DNA of 64,000 nt, taken from Microlunatus flavus. GTDB taxonomy: Bacteria; Actinomycetota; Actinomycetes; Propionibacteriales; Propionibacteriaceae. Below are positions 14,717-23,796 of this stretch, piece by piece. Position numbers and translations under genes: made by a program. Numbering within the stretch: position 1 is the stretch's first letter; each line of letters begins with the position of its first letter. The stretch spans positions 620,001-684,000 of the forward strand of contig NZ_FOFA01000002.1 of NCBI RefSeq assembly GCF_900110855.1, in the 5' to 3' direction. Under the pieces are notes generated by a model that did no database searches, was not told where the DNA came from, and worked only from the letters and a program-made list of their open reading frames with translations.

Positions 14717-17700
14717 GTGTACCTGAAGAACCTCACCCTGCGGGGGTTCAAGTCGTTCGCCTCGGCGACGTCGCTGACCTTCGAGCCCGGCATCACCTGC
14801 GTGGTCGGCCCGAACGGCTCCGGCAAGTCGAACGTCGTCGACGCCCTCGCCTGGGTCATGGGGGAGCAGGGCGCGAAGTCGCTGCGCGGCGGCAAGATGG
14901 AGGACGTCATCTTCGCCGGCACCGCCGGGCGCGCGCCGCTCGGCCGCGCCGAGGTCGCGCTGACGATCGACAACACCGACGGCGCGCTGCCGGTCGAGTA
15001 CAGCGAGGTGACGATCTCGCGCACGATGTTCCGCAACGGCGGCTCCGAGTACGCCATCAACGGCCGGTCCGCCCGCCTCCTCGACGTGCAGGAGCTGCTC
15101 AGCGACTCCGGCATCGGCCGGGAGATGCACGTCATCGTCGGCCAGGGTCAGCTCGACACGATCCTGCAGGCGACGCCGGAGGTCCGCCGCGGGTTCGTGG
15201 AGGAGGCGGCCGGCGTCCTCAAGCACCGCAAGCGCAAGGAGAAGGCGCTGCGCAAGCTCGAGGCCTGCGAGGGCAACCTCGAGCGCCTCGCCGACCTGCT
15301 CACCGAGATCCGGCGCCAGCTCAAGCCGCTCGGCCGCCAGGCCGAGGTCGCGCGCAAGGCCGCCGTGGTGCAGGCCGAGGCGCGCGACGCCCGCGCCCGC
15401 CTGCTCGCCGACGACCTCGTCCAGGCGACGCTGGCGCTGGAGTCGGAGGTCGCGGGCGCCGAGGCGCTGCAGGCGCGCCGCGGCTCGCTCGAGGCGGCGC
15501 TGGAGCAGGCCCGGGCGGCGGAGGCGACGGCCGAGGAGCGTCTGCGCGCCGCGTCGCCGGCGCTGACGCAGGCCCAGGAGACCTGGTACGCGCTCGCCGG
15601 CCTGCGCGAGCGGGTCAGCAGCACCATCTCCATCGCCACCGAGCGCGTGCGCCACGCGAGCGACCAGCCCGACGAGGTGCGGACCGGCCGTGACCCCGAG
15701 GCGCTCGAGCGCGAGGCCGAGGTCGTCGCCGCGCAGGAGGCCGACCTGCTGGCCGAGGTCGCCCGACGATCCGCCGCCCTGCAGGAGTCCGCCGCCGCGC
15801 GGGCCGGCGCCGAGGAGGCGCACCGGGCCGAGGAGCAGCGCTACGCCGCGCTCGTGCGGGCCGCGGCCGACCGGCGCGAGGGTCTCGTCCGCCTGCACGG
15901 CCAGGTCGAGGCGCTGCGCAGCCGTGGCGAGGCCTCCGACGCCGAGCTGGACCGGCTCGCCGGCGCCCGCGCCGAGGCTGAGCGCCGCGCCGCGGAGGCG
16001 ACCCTGGCCTTCACCGCGCTCGAGTCGCAGATCGCCGGCCTCGACGACGGCGAGCTGGGCCTGGACAGCCGGTACGAGGAGGCGGCGGCGGCGCTCGAGG
16101 CGGTCGACGTCCGGCGCCGGGAGCTGCGCGAGGCCGAGACGGCGGCCGCGCAGGACCGCGCCGCGCTCGCCGCCCGCGTCGACGCCCTCGGCGTGGGTCT
16201 GCAGCGCAAGGACGCCGCGGCCGCGCTCCTGGCCGGGGGCGGGTCGGTGCCCGGGCTGCTCGGGTCCCTCTCGACGCTGCTCCGCGTCGAGCCGGGCGCG
16301 GAGACGGCCGTCGCGGCGGCCCTGGGCGTGCTCGCCGACGCCGTCGCCGTCGACGGGCTCGACGCCGCCCTCGGTGCGGTCGCCCATCTCAAGACCGAGG
16401 ACCTGGGTCGCGCGGGCCTGCTGGTCGCGGACGCTCCGACCCAGGACGAGCGCTCCCTGAGCCTGTCGAAGGGCCTCGAAGAGGTCGGCGGTCGTTGGGC
16501 CACCGACGTCGTCCGAGCGCCGGACTCGCTGCAGCCTGCCGTCACCCGCGCCCTGCACCTCGTCGCCCTCGTCGACGACCTGGACGCGGCTCGCACGCTG
16601 GTCGACCGACAGCCGCAGCTCACCGCCGTCACCCGCGAGGGCGACGTCGTCGCGGCCCACCTCGTGCGCGGTGGCTCGAGCGCGCAGCCGTCGCTGATCG
16701 AGGCGCAGGCCGCCCTGGACGAGGCCCGCGAGCGGCTCACCGAGGCCGAGCACACGCTCGAGCGGCTGCGGTTCGCGCGGTCCGGCGTCGAGGACGAGCA
16801 CCGCGAGGCGGCGCAGTCCGTCGAGATCGCCCTGGGCCAGCTGCACGAGTCGGACGCCGTCATGTCGGCGCTGGCCGAGGAGCTCGGGCAGCGCAGCGCT
16901 CAGGCCCGCAGCTCCACCGCCGAGGCCGGTCGCCTGGGCCAGGCCATCGCCCAGGCGCAGGCCGCCCGGGAGGAGGACGCCGCCAAGCTGGTGGCCCTGC
17001 AGGAGCGGCTCGCCGCCGCCGAGGCGAGCACCGGCCAGGAGGAGCCCGACCCCGCCGCGCGCGACGCGCTGGGGGAGCAGGCCCGCGTGGCCCGCGCCGG
17101 CGAGATGGACGCACGCCTCACGCTGCGGACGCACGAGGAGCGCGTCCGGGCCCTGTCCGGACGCGCCGACACGCTGCGCCGGGCCGCCCGGGCCGAGCGC
17201 GACGCCCGGGCCAAGGCCCACGCCCGGCGCGAGCGGATGCGGCGCGAGGCCCGGACGGCGGCGGCCGTACGGCTCGGGGCCGAGCACCTGCTCGCACTCA
17301 CCGAGCGGTCGCTGACGCGTGCCGCCGCCCGGCGCTCCGAGGTCGAGGCCGTACGGGCGGACGCGGACGCCGCCCTGCGGGAGAGCCGCGGGCGGGTGCG
17401 CGCGCTCGCCGCCGAGCTCGAGACGATCGTCAACGAGTCCCACCGCGACGAGATGGCGCGCACCGAGCAGCGGCTCCGGGTGGCCAACCTCGTCGAGAAG
17501 GCCGCGGCCGAGCTCGCGCTCGAGCCCGAGGTCCTCGTGGCCGAGTTCGGCCCCGACCAGCTCGTGCCCGTGCTCACCCGGCCGGACGGCTCGGCCCTGC
17601 CGGCGGTGGAGGACCTCGCCGACGGCGAGGAGCTCCCGGAACCGCGGCCGTACGTCCGCGAGGAGCAGGCGACGAGGCTCCGCAAGGCCGAGAGGGCCCT

Positions 17701-18319
17701 CGGGGTGCTGGGACGGGTCAACCCGCTGGCGCTGGAGGAGTTCGACGCGATGGAGGAGCGCCACCGCTTCCTCGCCGAGCAGCTCGACGACCTCCGGCGC
17801 ACCCGCAAGGACCTCGTCGACATCATCGCCGACGTCGACGCGCGCGTTCAGCAGGTCTTCGCCGAGGCGTACGCCGACGTGGAGGTGGCGTTCGCGCGGG
17901 TCTTCGCGCGGCTGTTCCCGGGTGGCGAGGGCCGGCTGGTGCTGACCGAGCCCGGAGACTGGCTCACGACCGGCATCGACGTCGAGGCGCGGCCCGCGGG
18001 CAAGAAGGTCAAGCGGCTCTCGCTGCTGTCCGGCGGGGAGCGCTCGCTGGTGGCGGTCGCGTTCCTGGTCTCGTTGTTCATCGCCCGGCCGAGCCCGTTC
18101 TACATCCTCGACGAGGTCGAGGCCGCGCTCGACGACACCAACCTCGGTCGGCTGCTCGACATCTACACCGAGCTGCGGGCCAGCAGCCAGCTGCTCGTCA
18201 TCACGCATCAGAAGCGCACGATGGAGGTCGCCGACGCCCTCTACGGGGTCACGATGCGCGGCGACGGGGTCTCGGCGGTCATCTCCCAGCGGTTGCGGGA
18301 GGTCGAGGCGGTCGCCTGA
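14717..18319 (+). CDS. smc: Chromosome partition protein Smc
   Basis: A 1200-residue bacterial condensin ATPase. Walker A G-P-N-G-S-G-K-S-N is near 31-39. Coiled coil 1 runs about 160-500, the hinge about 505-670 and coiled coil 2 about 675-1010. The ABC signature L-S-G-G-E-R-S is near 1104 and Walker B F-Y-I-L-D-E-V-E-A near 1128. The GTG at 14717 follows GGAGAGG by 6 nt; a -10-like TACGCT lies at 14593-14598. Within the hinge, codons about 580-586 (16455-16473) are a genomic palindromic repeat read as S-L-S-L-S-K-G. The small 70-aa gene runs convergently 5 nt after the stop. Confidence 0.97.
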   Translation: MYLKNLTLRGFKSFASATSLTFEPGITCVVGPNGSGKSNVVDALAWVMGEQGAKSLRGGKMEDVIFAGTAGRAPLGRAEVALTIDNTDGALPVEYSEVTISRTMFRNGGSEYAINGRSARLLDVQELLSDSGIGREMHVIVGQGQLDTILQATPEVRRGFVEEAAGVLKHRKRKEKALRKLEACEGNLERLADLLTEIRRQLKPLGRQAEVARKAAVVQAEARDARARLLADDLVQATLALESEVAGAEALQARRGSLEAALEQARAAEATAEERLRAASPALTQAQETWYALAGLRERVSSTISIATERVRHASDQPDEVRTGRDPEALEREAEVVAAQEADLLAEVARRSAALQESAAARAGAEEAHRAEEQRYAALVRAAADRREGLVRLHGQVEALRSRGEASDAELDRLAGARAEAERRAAEATLAFTALESQIAGLDDGELGLDSRYEEAAAALEAVDVRRRELREAETAAAQDRAALAARVDALGVGLQRKDAAAALLAGGGSVPGLLGSLSTLLRVEPGAETAVAAALGVLADAVAVDGLDAALGAVAHLKTEDLGRAGLLVADAPTQDERSLSLSKGLEEVGGRWATDVVRAPDSLQPAVTRALHLVALVDDLDAARTLVDRQPQLTAVTREGDVVAAHLVRGGSSAQPSLIEAQAALDEARERLTEAEHTLERLRFARSGVEDEHREAAQSVEIALGQLHESDAVMSALAEELGQRSAQARSSTAEAGRLGQAIAQAQAAREEDAAKLVALQERLAAAEASTGQEEPDPAARDALGEQARVARAGEMDARLTLRTHEERVRALSGRADTLRRAARAERDARAKAHARRERMRREARTAAAVRLGAEHLLALTERSLTRAAARRSEVEAVRADADAALRESRGRVRALAAELETIVNESHRDEMARTEQRLRVANLVEKAAAELALEPEVLVAEFGPDQLVPVLTRPDGSALPAVEDLADGEELPEPRPYVREEQATRLRKAERALGVLGRVNPLALEEFDAMEERHRFLAEQLDDLRRTRKDLVDIIADVDARVQQVFAEAYADVEVAFARVFARLFPGGEGRLVLTEPGDWLTTGIDVEARPAGKKVKRLSLLSGGERSLVAVAFLVSLFIARPSPFYILDEVEAALDDTNLGRLLDIYTELRASSQLLVITHQKRTMEVADALYGVTMRGDGVSAVISQRLREVEAVA
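16455..16473 (+). repeat. Palindromic repeat core inside the smc hinge
   Basis: CCCTGAGCCTGTCGAAGGG: CCCT/AGGG ends around a core whose 14 bases CCTGAGCCTGTCGA recur exactly at 36617-36630 between sdhA and sdhB. In smc it is in frame and adds the peptide L-S-L-S-K-G. The core resembles a dispersed motif common in several high-GC bacterial genomes (recollection, not searched here). Confidence 0.7.
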
Positions 18320-18324
18320 GGCCG

Positions 18325-18537
18325 CTACGGGCGACGAGCGCGGAGGCCGGCGACCAGCACGGCGACCCCGATGAGCAGCCAGACCACGCTGCCGGTGGCG
18401 CCGCCCGGACGACCCGTCAGCACGCTGACGACGATCCCGACCGCTCCGAGCACGGTGAAGACCGCCCCCAGCACGACGGCGAGGCGGTCGTAGCGCTGCC
18501 GCTCGTCGCTCTCCAGCCGCTTCCAGTCGAAGGCCAC
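18325..18537 (-). CDS. Small two-TM membrane protein
   Basis: 70 residues: a charged N-terminus (F-D-W-K-R-L-E-S-D-E-R-Q-R-Y-D-R) followed by two hydrophobic segments (about 19-40 and 47-64) and an Arg tail. I do not recognise a characterised family; small actinobacterial membrane proteins of this shape are common. GTG start at 18537. It is convergent with smc with only 5 nt between stops. Confidence 0.6.
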   Translation of the reverse strand: MAFDWKRLESDERQRYDRLAVVLGAVFTVLGAVGIVVSVLTGRPGGATGSVVWLLIGVAVLVAGLRARRP

Positions 18538-18745
18538 GCCTCAGGGTAGCGACGCCGGGCCGGCCTGCGACCCTCCGGCGAGCCCCGCGGCGCCGTTACC
18601 GGATCGGTAGCAAGCCGCGGCGTGTCACCGGGTCGGGAGGGGCGCGTGCCGACGGACGATTCCTGCGTCGGCACGACGGCGTGCCGGCACCTCCCTCGGC
18701 AGTTCCTTCCCCGGAACACCTGACTGTCGGAAAGGTCGCTGACCC

Positions 18746-18958
18746 ATGACTGCGATCGTCGTCGCGAGCCTGTTGCTGCTCACCCTCATCATCGCCATCG
18801 TCGGTGTCGTCGTCGTCGGCCTCGAGGGCCGCGGCGTGGCCCGGCTGCCGCGCCTGGCGCCCCGCCTGCGGCGGGCCGCCCGGCACCTGAACGGCGAGGC
18901 CACGCCGCCCCCGGCGTTCCTGCGCCTGCTGCGCCGCCTGCACGTGATCACCAGCTGA
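18746..18958 (+). CDS. Small single-TM membrane protein
   Basis: 70 residues: one strongly hydrophobic N-terminal segment (about 3-27) followed by a basic Arg/Leu-rich cytoplasmic tail ending L-H-V-I-T-S. Family unknown. ATG at 18746 with GGAAAGG about 12 nt upstream. It is followed by a near-perfect terminator hairpin (18966-18993), which argues it is an expressed independent gene. Confidence 0.5.
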   Translation: MTAIVVASLLLLTLIIAIVGVVVVGLEGRGVARLPRLAPRLRRAARHLNGEATPPPAFLRLLRRLHVITS

Positions 18959-18965
18959 ACCACCG

Positions 18966-18993
18966 CGGCGGCCGGTGCCCGCACCGGCCGCCG
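18966..18993 (+). terminator. Terminator hairpin between the 70-aa gene and ftsY
   Basis: Perfect 12-bp stem CGGCGGCCGGTG / CACCGGCCGCCG with a CCCG tetraloop, 7 nt after the stop at 18958. It isolates ftsY, which has its own leaderless promoter. Confidence 0.75.
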
Positions 18994-19021
18994 AGCGCGA
19001 GGGTGCCCCTCTCCGCGCCCC

Positions 19022-19027
19022 TAGGAT
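19022..19027 (+). promoter_or_regulatory. -10-like TAGGAT of ftsY
   Basis: TAGGAT lies 6 nt upstream of the ftsY GTG (19034); leaderless spacing. Confidence 0.5.
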
Positions 19028-19033
19028 GAGCCG

Positions 19034-20224
19034 GTGACAGGCACAGAGCTCTGGTACGTCGCGGGTGCGATCCTCGTCGCCGCGTTCCTCGTGGTCGGAC
19101 TGGTGGCCGGCACCCGTCGCCGCGCGCTGCGGCGGGGGAGCGACACCCGCTCGATCACGGGCGCCCCCGGCCACCCGGGGGCGACGGACGGCGACGCCGA
19201 GCGGACGGGTTCGCTGGGGCTCCTCGAGCGGCCCGGCACCGAGGCGCCGGAGGCCGTCGAGGTCGAGCCGATGATCCCGCCGCTCGTCCACGAGCGGCCG
19301 GAGACCGCGGAGAGCCGGCTGGCCCGGCTGCGTCGCCGCCTGGCCGGCAGCGACAGCGCGCTCAGCCGCGGGCTGCTGATGATCATCAGCCGCGACCAGA
19401 TCGACGAGCAGACGTGGGAGGACTTCGAGGACACCCTCATCACCTCCGACCTCGGCGTCGGCCCGACCACCGAGCTCGTCGAGCGGCTGCGGACGCGCTT
19501 CCGCGTCGAGGGGGTGTCCGAGCCGGCGCAGGCCCGCGCCGTGCTGCGCGAGGAGCTGCTCGCCCTGGTCGACCCGACGATGGACCGTTCGCTGGCCACC
19601 GACCGCGACGGGGCACCGGCGATCGTCATGGTCGTCGGGGTGAACGGCACCGGCAAGACCACGACGGTCGGCAAGCTGGCCCGCGTGCTCGTCGCGGAGG
19701 ACAAGGACGTGCTGCTGGGCGCGGCGGACACGTTCCGCGCGGCGGCGGCCGACCAGCTCGAGACCTGGGGCGACCGCGTCGGCGTCCCCACCGTCCGCGG
19801 GGCCGAAGGTGCCGACCCGGCCAGCGTGGCCTTCGAGGCCGCACGCGCCGGGGTCGAGCAGGAGGTCGACGTCGTCATCATCGACACCGCCGGCCGCCTG
19901 CACACCAAGACCGGCCTCATGGACGAGCTCGGCAAGGTCAAGCGGGTCGTCGAGCGGCAGGCGCCGGTCGGCGAGGTGCTGCTCGTCCTCGACGCCACCA
20001 CCGGTCAGAACGGCCTCACCCAGGCGCGGATCTTCCGCGACGTCGTGCAGGTCACGGGGCTGGTGCTCACCAAGCTCGACGGCAGCGCGAAGGGCGGCAT
20101 CGTCGTCCAGGTGCAGCGCGAGCTCGGCGTCCCGGTCAAGCTCGTCGGGCTCGGCGAGGGCGTGGACGACCTGGCCCCCTTCGACGCCGAGGTGTTCGTC
20201 GACGCGCTGCTGGAGGCCGTCTGA
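19034..20224 (+). CDS. ftsY: Signal recognition particle receptor FtsY
   Basis: A 396-residue SRP receptor GTPase that docks Ffh-ribosome complexes at the membrane. Unlike E. coli FtsY it begins with a true hydrophobic segment (about 4-27), as in other actinobacteria, then an acidic/disordered linker (30-90), the N domain (about 95-180) and the G domain. Seen in the G domain: G-V-N-G-T-G-K-T-T near 202, [23 protein letters not shown] leaderless GTG start is supported by TAGGAT 6 nt upstream. tspO starts 25 nt downstream. Confidence 0.97.
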   Translation: MTGTELWYVAGAILVAAFLVVGLVAGTRRRALRRGSDTRSITGAPGHPGATDGDAERTGSLGLLERPGTEAPEAVEVEPMIPPLVHERPETAESRLARLRRRLAGSDSALSRGLLMIISRDQIDEQTWEDFEDTLITSDLGVGPTTELVERLRTRFRVEGVSEPAQARAVLREELLALVDPTMDRSLATDRDGAPAIVMVVGVNGTGKTTTVGKLARVLVAEDKDVLLGAADTFRAAAADQLETWGDRVGVPTVRGAEGADPASVAFEAARAGVEQEVDVVIIDTAGRLHTKTGLMDELGKVKRVVERQAPVGEVLLVLDATTGQNGLTQARIFRDVVQVTGLVLTKLDGSAKGGIVVQVQRELGVPVKLVGLGEGVDDLAPFDAEVFVDALLEAV

Positions 20225-20249
20225 CGCCGGTCGTCGGCGTCGTGCTGTC

Positions 20250-20741
20250 ATGGCGGCCATGACCGTCGCCCGAGCCCTGCTGAAGACCGGGCCAGCCGTC
20301 GCCGCCTGCGCCGTGCTCGGCTCGATCGGCACCCGCGAGGTGAACAGCCTCTGGTACGGCACGCTGCGCAAGCCGGCCGTCCAGCCCCCGCCCGTCGCGT
20401 TCCCGGTCGTGTGGACCGCGCTCTACAGCGACCTCGCCGTCACCTCCGCCGTCGCGCTGGACGCGCTGCCCGAGGAGGAACGGCCGGCGTACGCCCGCGC
20501 CCTCGCGGCCAACCTGGTGCTCAACGCCGGCTGGTGCTGGGTGGCGTTCGCCGGCCACCGGCTGGGCTGGGCGGTCCCGACCGCCGCCGTCCTCGCCGCG
20601 AGCAGCGTCGACCTGGTGCGCCGCACGGCCGCGGCCGAGGGGCTCGCGGGGGCCGCCCTGGCCCCGTACGCGGCGTGGTGCACGTTCGCGACCGTGCTCG
20701 GCGCCGCGCTGTGGCGGGCGAACCGCGGGCGCCGGCCGTGA
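20250..20741 (+). CDS. tspO: TspO/MBR-family protein
   Basis: A 163-residue tryptophan-rich sensory/translocator protein with five hydrophobic segments. The family pattern W-Y-x-x-L-x-K-P-x-x-x-P-P then F-P-V-V-W-T-x-L-Y (about 33-60) and the later N-A-G-W-C-W-V-A-F are present. Homologues bind porphyrins and cholesterol-like ligands and are linked to tetrapyrrole and oxidative-stress handling. The start may be either of two in-frame ATGs, 20250 or 20259. The stop overlaps the next gene (GTGA), indicating coupling with the reductase. Confidence 0.85.
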   Translation: MAAMTVARALLKTGPAVAACAVLGSIGTREVNSLWYGTLRKPAVQPPPVAFPVVWTALYSDLAVTSAVALDALPEEERPAYARALAANLVLNAGWCWVAFAGHRLGWAVPTAAVLAASSVDLVRRTAAAEGLAGAALAPYAAWCTFATVLGAALWRANRGRRP

Positions 20742-21958
20742 CCGGGGAGCGCGAGCTCGACGTCGTCCTGCTGGGGGCCACGGGGTTCGTCGGCCGCCTG
20801 ACCGCGGCGCACCTCGCCCGCTCCGCCCCCGCCGGACTGCGCGTGGCGCTGGCGGGACGTTCGGCCGAGCGGCTCTCCGCCCTGCGCGACGACCTCGGGG
20901 AGGCCGCGTCGTCCTGGGCGCTGCGCACGATCGACGTCACCGACGACGACGCGCTCGACCGGCTGGCCGCCTCGACCCGGGTGCTGGCCACCACGGTCGG
21001 GCCCTACCTGCGCTCGGGGCTCCCGGTCGTACGGGCCTGCGCCGCGCACGGCACGCACTACGCCGACCTCACCGGGGAGCCGCTCTTCGTGCGCGAGACG
21101 GTCGCGACGGCGCACGCGCCTGCGCAGGCCTCCGGCGCGCGGATCGTCCACGCCTGCGGCTTCGACTCGGTGCCGTCCGACCTCGGCGTCCGGCTCCTGG
21201 CCGACCACGTCGCCGCGGGCGGCGACGGCACGCTCGGGGCCACGACGCTGCACGTGCTGGCCATGCGGGGCGGCTTCAGCGGCGGCACGATCGACTCCGG
21301 GCGCCAGCAGCAGATCGCCACGGCCGGGCGGCCCGACCTGCGCCGGGTGGTCGCCGACCCGGAGGCGTTGACGGGCCAGGCGCCGTCGGGGCGCGCGCGT
21401 CGCGGCCACCCCGTCGTGGCCCGCGAGGCCGGCAGCGACGTCTGGTCCGGCCCTTTCGTCATGGGCGGCTTCAACCGCCAGGTCGTGCTGCGCAGCGACG
21501 CGCTGCGGGGGTGGGCGTACGGGCCGGGCTTCGACTACCGCGAGGTGGTCGACACCGGTCCCGGGCCGCTCGGCGCCGTCGGTGCGGCCGCGCTCGCCGG
21601 GGGCACGGCGGCGCTGCTGGGCGGGCTGTCGTTTGGCCCGACCCGCGCGCTGCTCGACCGGGTGCTCCCCGCGCCCGGCGAGGGTCCGAGCGACAAGACC
21701 CGGGCGCAAGGCCGGTTCGCACTGGAGATCCGCACGACCGCGACGAGCGGCGCCCGCTGGACGGCCCGCGTGGCCGCCCCGTACGACCCGGGCTACGACG
21801 GCACCGCGGTCCTGCTCGGGGAGTCGGCCCTCGCGCTCGCGGGCGACGACCTGCCCGACGCCGCCGGCGTGCTCACACCGACGACGGGGATCGGACCAGG
21901 CCTGGCCGACCGGCTGCGCGCCCACCGCTTCGAGGTGGACGTCAGCCGGACCGGCTGA
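20738..21958 (+). CDS. Saccharopine dehydrogenase-like / trans-acting enoyl reductase family protein
   Basis: 406 residues. The N-terminal Rossmann fold has L-L-G-A-T-G-F-V-G near 12-20 and A-L-A-G-R-S. Next come V-G-P-Y-L-R-S-G, H-Y-A-D-L-T-G-E and H-A-C-G-F-D-S-V-P-S-D-L-G, all diagnostic of the saccharopine dehydrogenase-like oxidoreductases that include mycobacterial Rv2953 and many uncharacterised proteins. A lone copy outside a polyketide locus makes a lipid role uncertain. A hydrophobic G/A segment lies near 285-305. GTG start overlaps tspO by 4 bases. Convergent with ohr, 15 nt apart. Confidence 0.82.
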   Translation: MTGERELDVVLLGATGFVGRLTAAHLARSAPAGLRVALAGRSAERLSALRDDLGEAASSWALRTIDVTDDDALDRLAASTRVLATTVGPYLRSGLPVVRACAAHGTHYADLTGEPLFVRETVATAHAPAQASGARIVHACGFDSVPSDLGVRLLADHVAAGGDGTLGATTLHVLAMRGGFSGGTIDSGRQQQIATAGRPDLRRVVADPEALTGQAPSGRARRGHPVVAREAGSDVWSGPFVMGGFNRQVVLRSDALRGWAYGPGFDYREVVDTGPGPLGAVGAAALAGGTAALLGGLSFGPTRALLDRVLPAPGEGPSDKTRAQGRFALEIRTTATSGARWTARVAAPYDPGYDGTAVLLGESALALAGDDLPDAAGVLTPTTGIGPGLADRLRAHRFEVDVSRTG

Positions 21959-21973
21959 ACCGGGCCAGGCGGC

Positions 21974-22417
<444 letters not shown>

Positions 22418-22467
22418 ACCGGCGACAACCTCGAACGGCCCTGCAGCCTTCCCGGCCCCGGAACTTC

Positions 22468-22953
22468 TCAGGAGGTGAGGCGCCGGGCCAGGCAGACGAT
22501 GCCCGGCGAGCCCGCCCAGTGGCCGAACGGCGGGACGTCGGTGTAGCCGCAGGCGCGGTAGAACGCGACGGCGTCGGCCTGGACGCCGCCGGTCGAGAGC
22601 ACCATGACGTCCGCCCCGTACGCGGTGGCCGTCCGCTCGAGCTCGTGGAGCAGGGCGCGGGCGACGCCGCGGTGCCGGGCCGCCGGGCGCGTGTACATGC
22701 GCCGGACCTCGGCGGGCCGGGTGCCGCCGAGCGCGTCGACCGGCTCGATCCGGCGCCACCCCGCCATGCCGACCGGCTCGTCGTCGAGACGGGCCAGCAG
22801 GAACAGGCCCGTCGGCGGGGTCAGCTCGGCCTCGGTGAGCGGGGAGTCGTCCGGGCCGCCGTAGATCTCGCGGTAGTAGGCCTGGACCTCCTCGGTCAGC
22901 GTCCGGGCGTCGGGGTCGGCGTACGTCACCCTCGCGAGGGTCAGGTCGGGCAC
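22468..22953 (-). CDS. GNAT-family N-acetyltransferase
   Basis: 161 residues. The GNAT motif A segment V-R-R-M-Y-T-R-P-A-A-R-H-R-G-V-A-R-A-L-L lies near 84-103, with motif B A-V-A-F-Y-R-A-C-G-Y-T near 129-139. Substrate unknown. GTG start at 22953. It is followed 50 nt later by ohr on the same strand and preceded 9 nt by the EEP gene, so EEP-GNAT-ohr may be one transcript. Confidence 0.88.
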   Translation of the reverse strand: MPDLTLARVTYADPDARTLTEEVQAYYREIYGGPDDSPLTEAELTPPTGLFLLARLDDEPVGMAGWRRIEPVDALGGTRPAEVRRMYTRPAARHRGVARALLHELERTATAYGADVMVLSTGGVQADAVAFYRACGYTDVPPFGHWAGSPGIVCLARRLTS

Positions 22954-22962
22954 GAGGCCTTC

Positions 22963-23751
22963 CTACCGCCTGGACCCGGCGAGCCGGGTCCGGTCCAGCT
23001 CCACGACCAGCGCCCGGTGGTCGGACATCGGCAGCCGGACGGCGCGCGCGTCGACCACGTCACCCACGTCCCCCCGGGCCAGCACGTGGTCGATCTGGAA
23101 CCGCGGCTCGCCGACGGGAAAGGTCGGGGCCGAGGCGAGCGGACGGAAGCGGGTGACCGCCCGCGCCGGGCGCGGGGTCATGTTGAGGTCGCCCATCAGC
23201 ACGGCCGGCCCGCGCGTGACGCTGAGGGCACGGCGCAACGCGTACAGCTGGAGGTGGTTCCAGCCGGGGAAGAACGAGAGGTGCGCGCTCGCGACGAGCA
23301 GCGGACCTCCGGGGGTCTCGAGCCGGGCGATCACCGCGGCCCGGAGCTCCTCGTGGGCGAGCTCGATGCGTCGGGGGTGCCGACGGACCCGGGGCACGGG
23401 CGGCGTGATGCGGGGCAGCCGCAGGTCGCGCCAGCCGACCAGGGGGTAGCGGCTGAGGAGCGCGACGCCGTACGCCGCCGCGTCCGGGTCGGGCGTCCGG
23501 AGCGCCGGCTGCCAGCGCTGGTGCGGGTCACCGGTCATGGCGGCGACGAAGCGGGTGGTCGCCGCGCCCATCGCCGCGCCCGCGACCTGCGCGAGGTCGG
23601 CCCCGTGCGACCGCGACTGCCCGCGGTCGACCTCCTGCAGGGCCAGCACGTCGGGGTCGAGCGCCCGGACGGCCGCGGCGAACCGGTCGAGGTCCACCTC
23701 GCCGTCCTCGGGGCTCGCTCCGTGGAGGACGTTGAACGTCACCAGCCGCAC
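22963..23751 (-). CDS. Endonuclease/exonuclease/phosphatase (EEP) family protein, cytosolic
   Basis: 262 residues, no signal peptide. EEP-fold signatures: T-F-N-V-L-H-G at the N-terminus, L-Q-E-V-D-R-G-Q-S-R-S (metal-binding Glu), L-M-G-D-L-N-M-T-P in the middle, and M-S-D-H-R-A-L-V near the C-terminus (catalytic Asp-His). Could be a nuclease, phosphodiesterase or phosphatase; sequence alone does not decide. GTG start 46 nt from the divergent ffh start. Confidence 0.85.
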   Translation of the reverse strand: MRLVTFNVLHGASPEDGEVDLDRFAAAVRALDPDVLALQEVDRGQSRSHGADLAQVAGAAMGAATTRFVAAMTGDPHQRWQPALRTPDPDAAAYGVALLSRYPLVGWRDLRLPRITPPVPRVRRHPRRIELAHEELRAAVIARLETPGGPLLVASAHLSFFPGWNHLQLYALRRALSVTRGPAVLMGDLNMTPRPARAVTRFRPLASAPTFPVGEPRFQIDHVLARGDVGDVVDARAVRLPMSDHRALVVELDRTRLAGSRR

Positions 23752-23783
23752 GCTGCGAACCTAGCGGTGCCCGTCCGGCTGGG

Positions 23784-23789
23784 TAGGCT
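23784..23789 (+). promoter_or_regulatory. -10-like TAGGCT of ffh
   Basis: TAGGCT lies 7 nt upstream of the GTG at 23797; leaderless spacing. It sits between divergent ffh and EEP starts. Confidence 0.5.
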
Positions 23790-23796
23790 GACCGCC

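Noticed and set aside
12149-18208. A very long open frame antisense to rnc, mutM and smc
   Set aside because: High G+C removes stops on the opposite strand; the translation is low-complexity Arg/Gly/Leu without family motifs, while the plus strand encodes clear Rnc, MutM and Smc.
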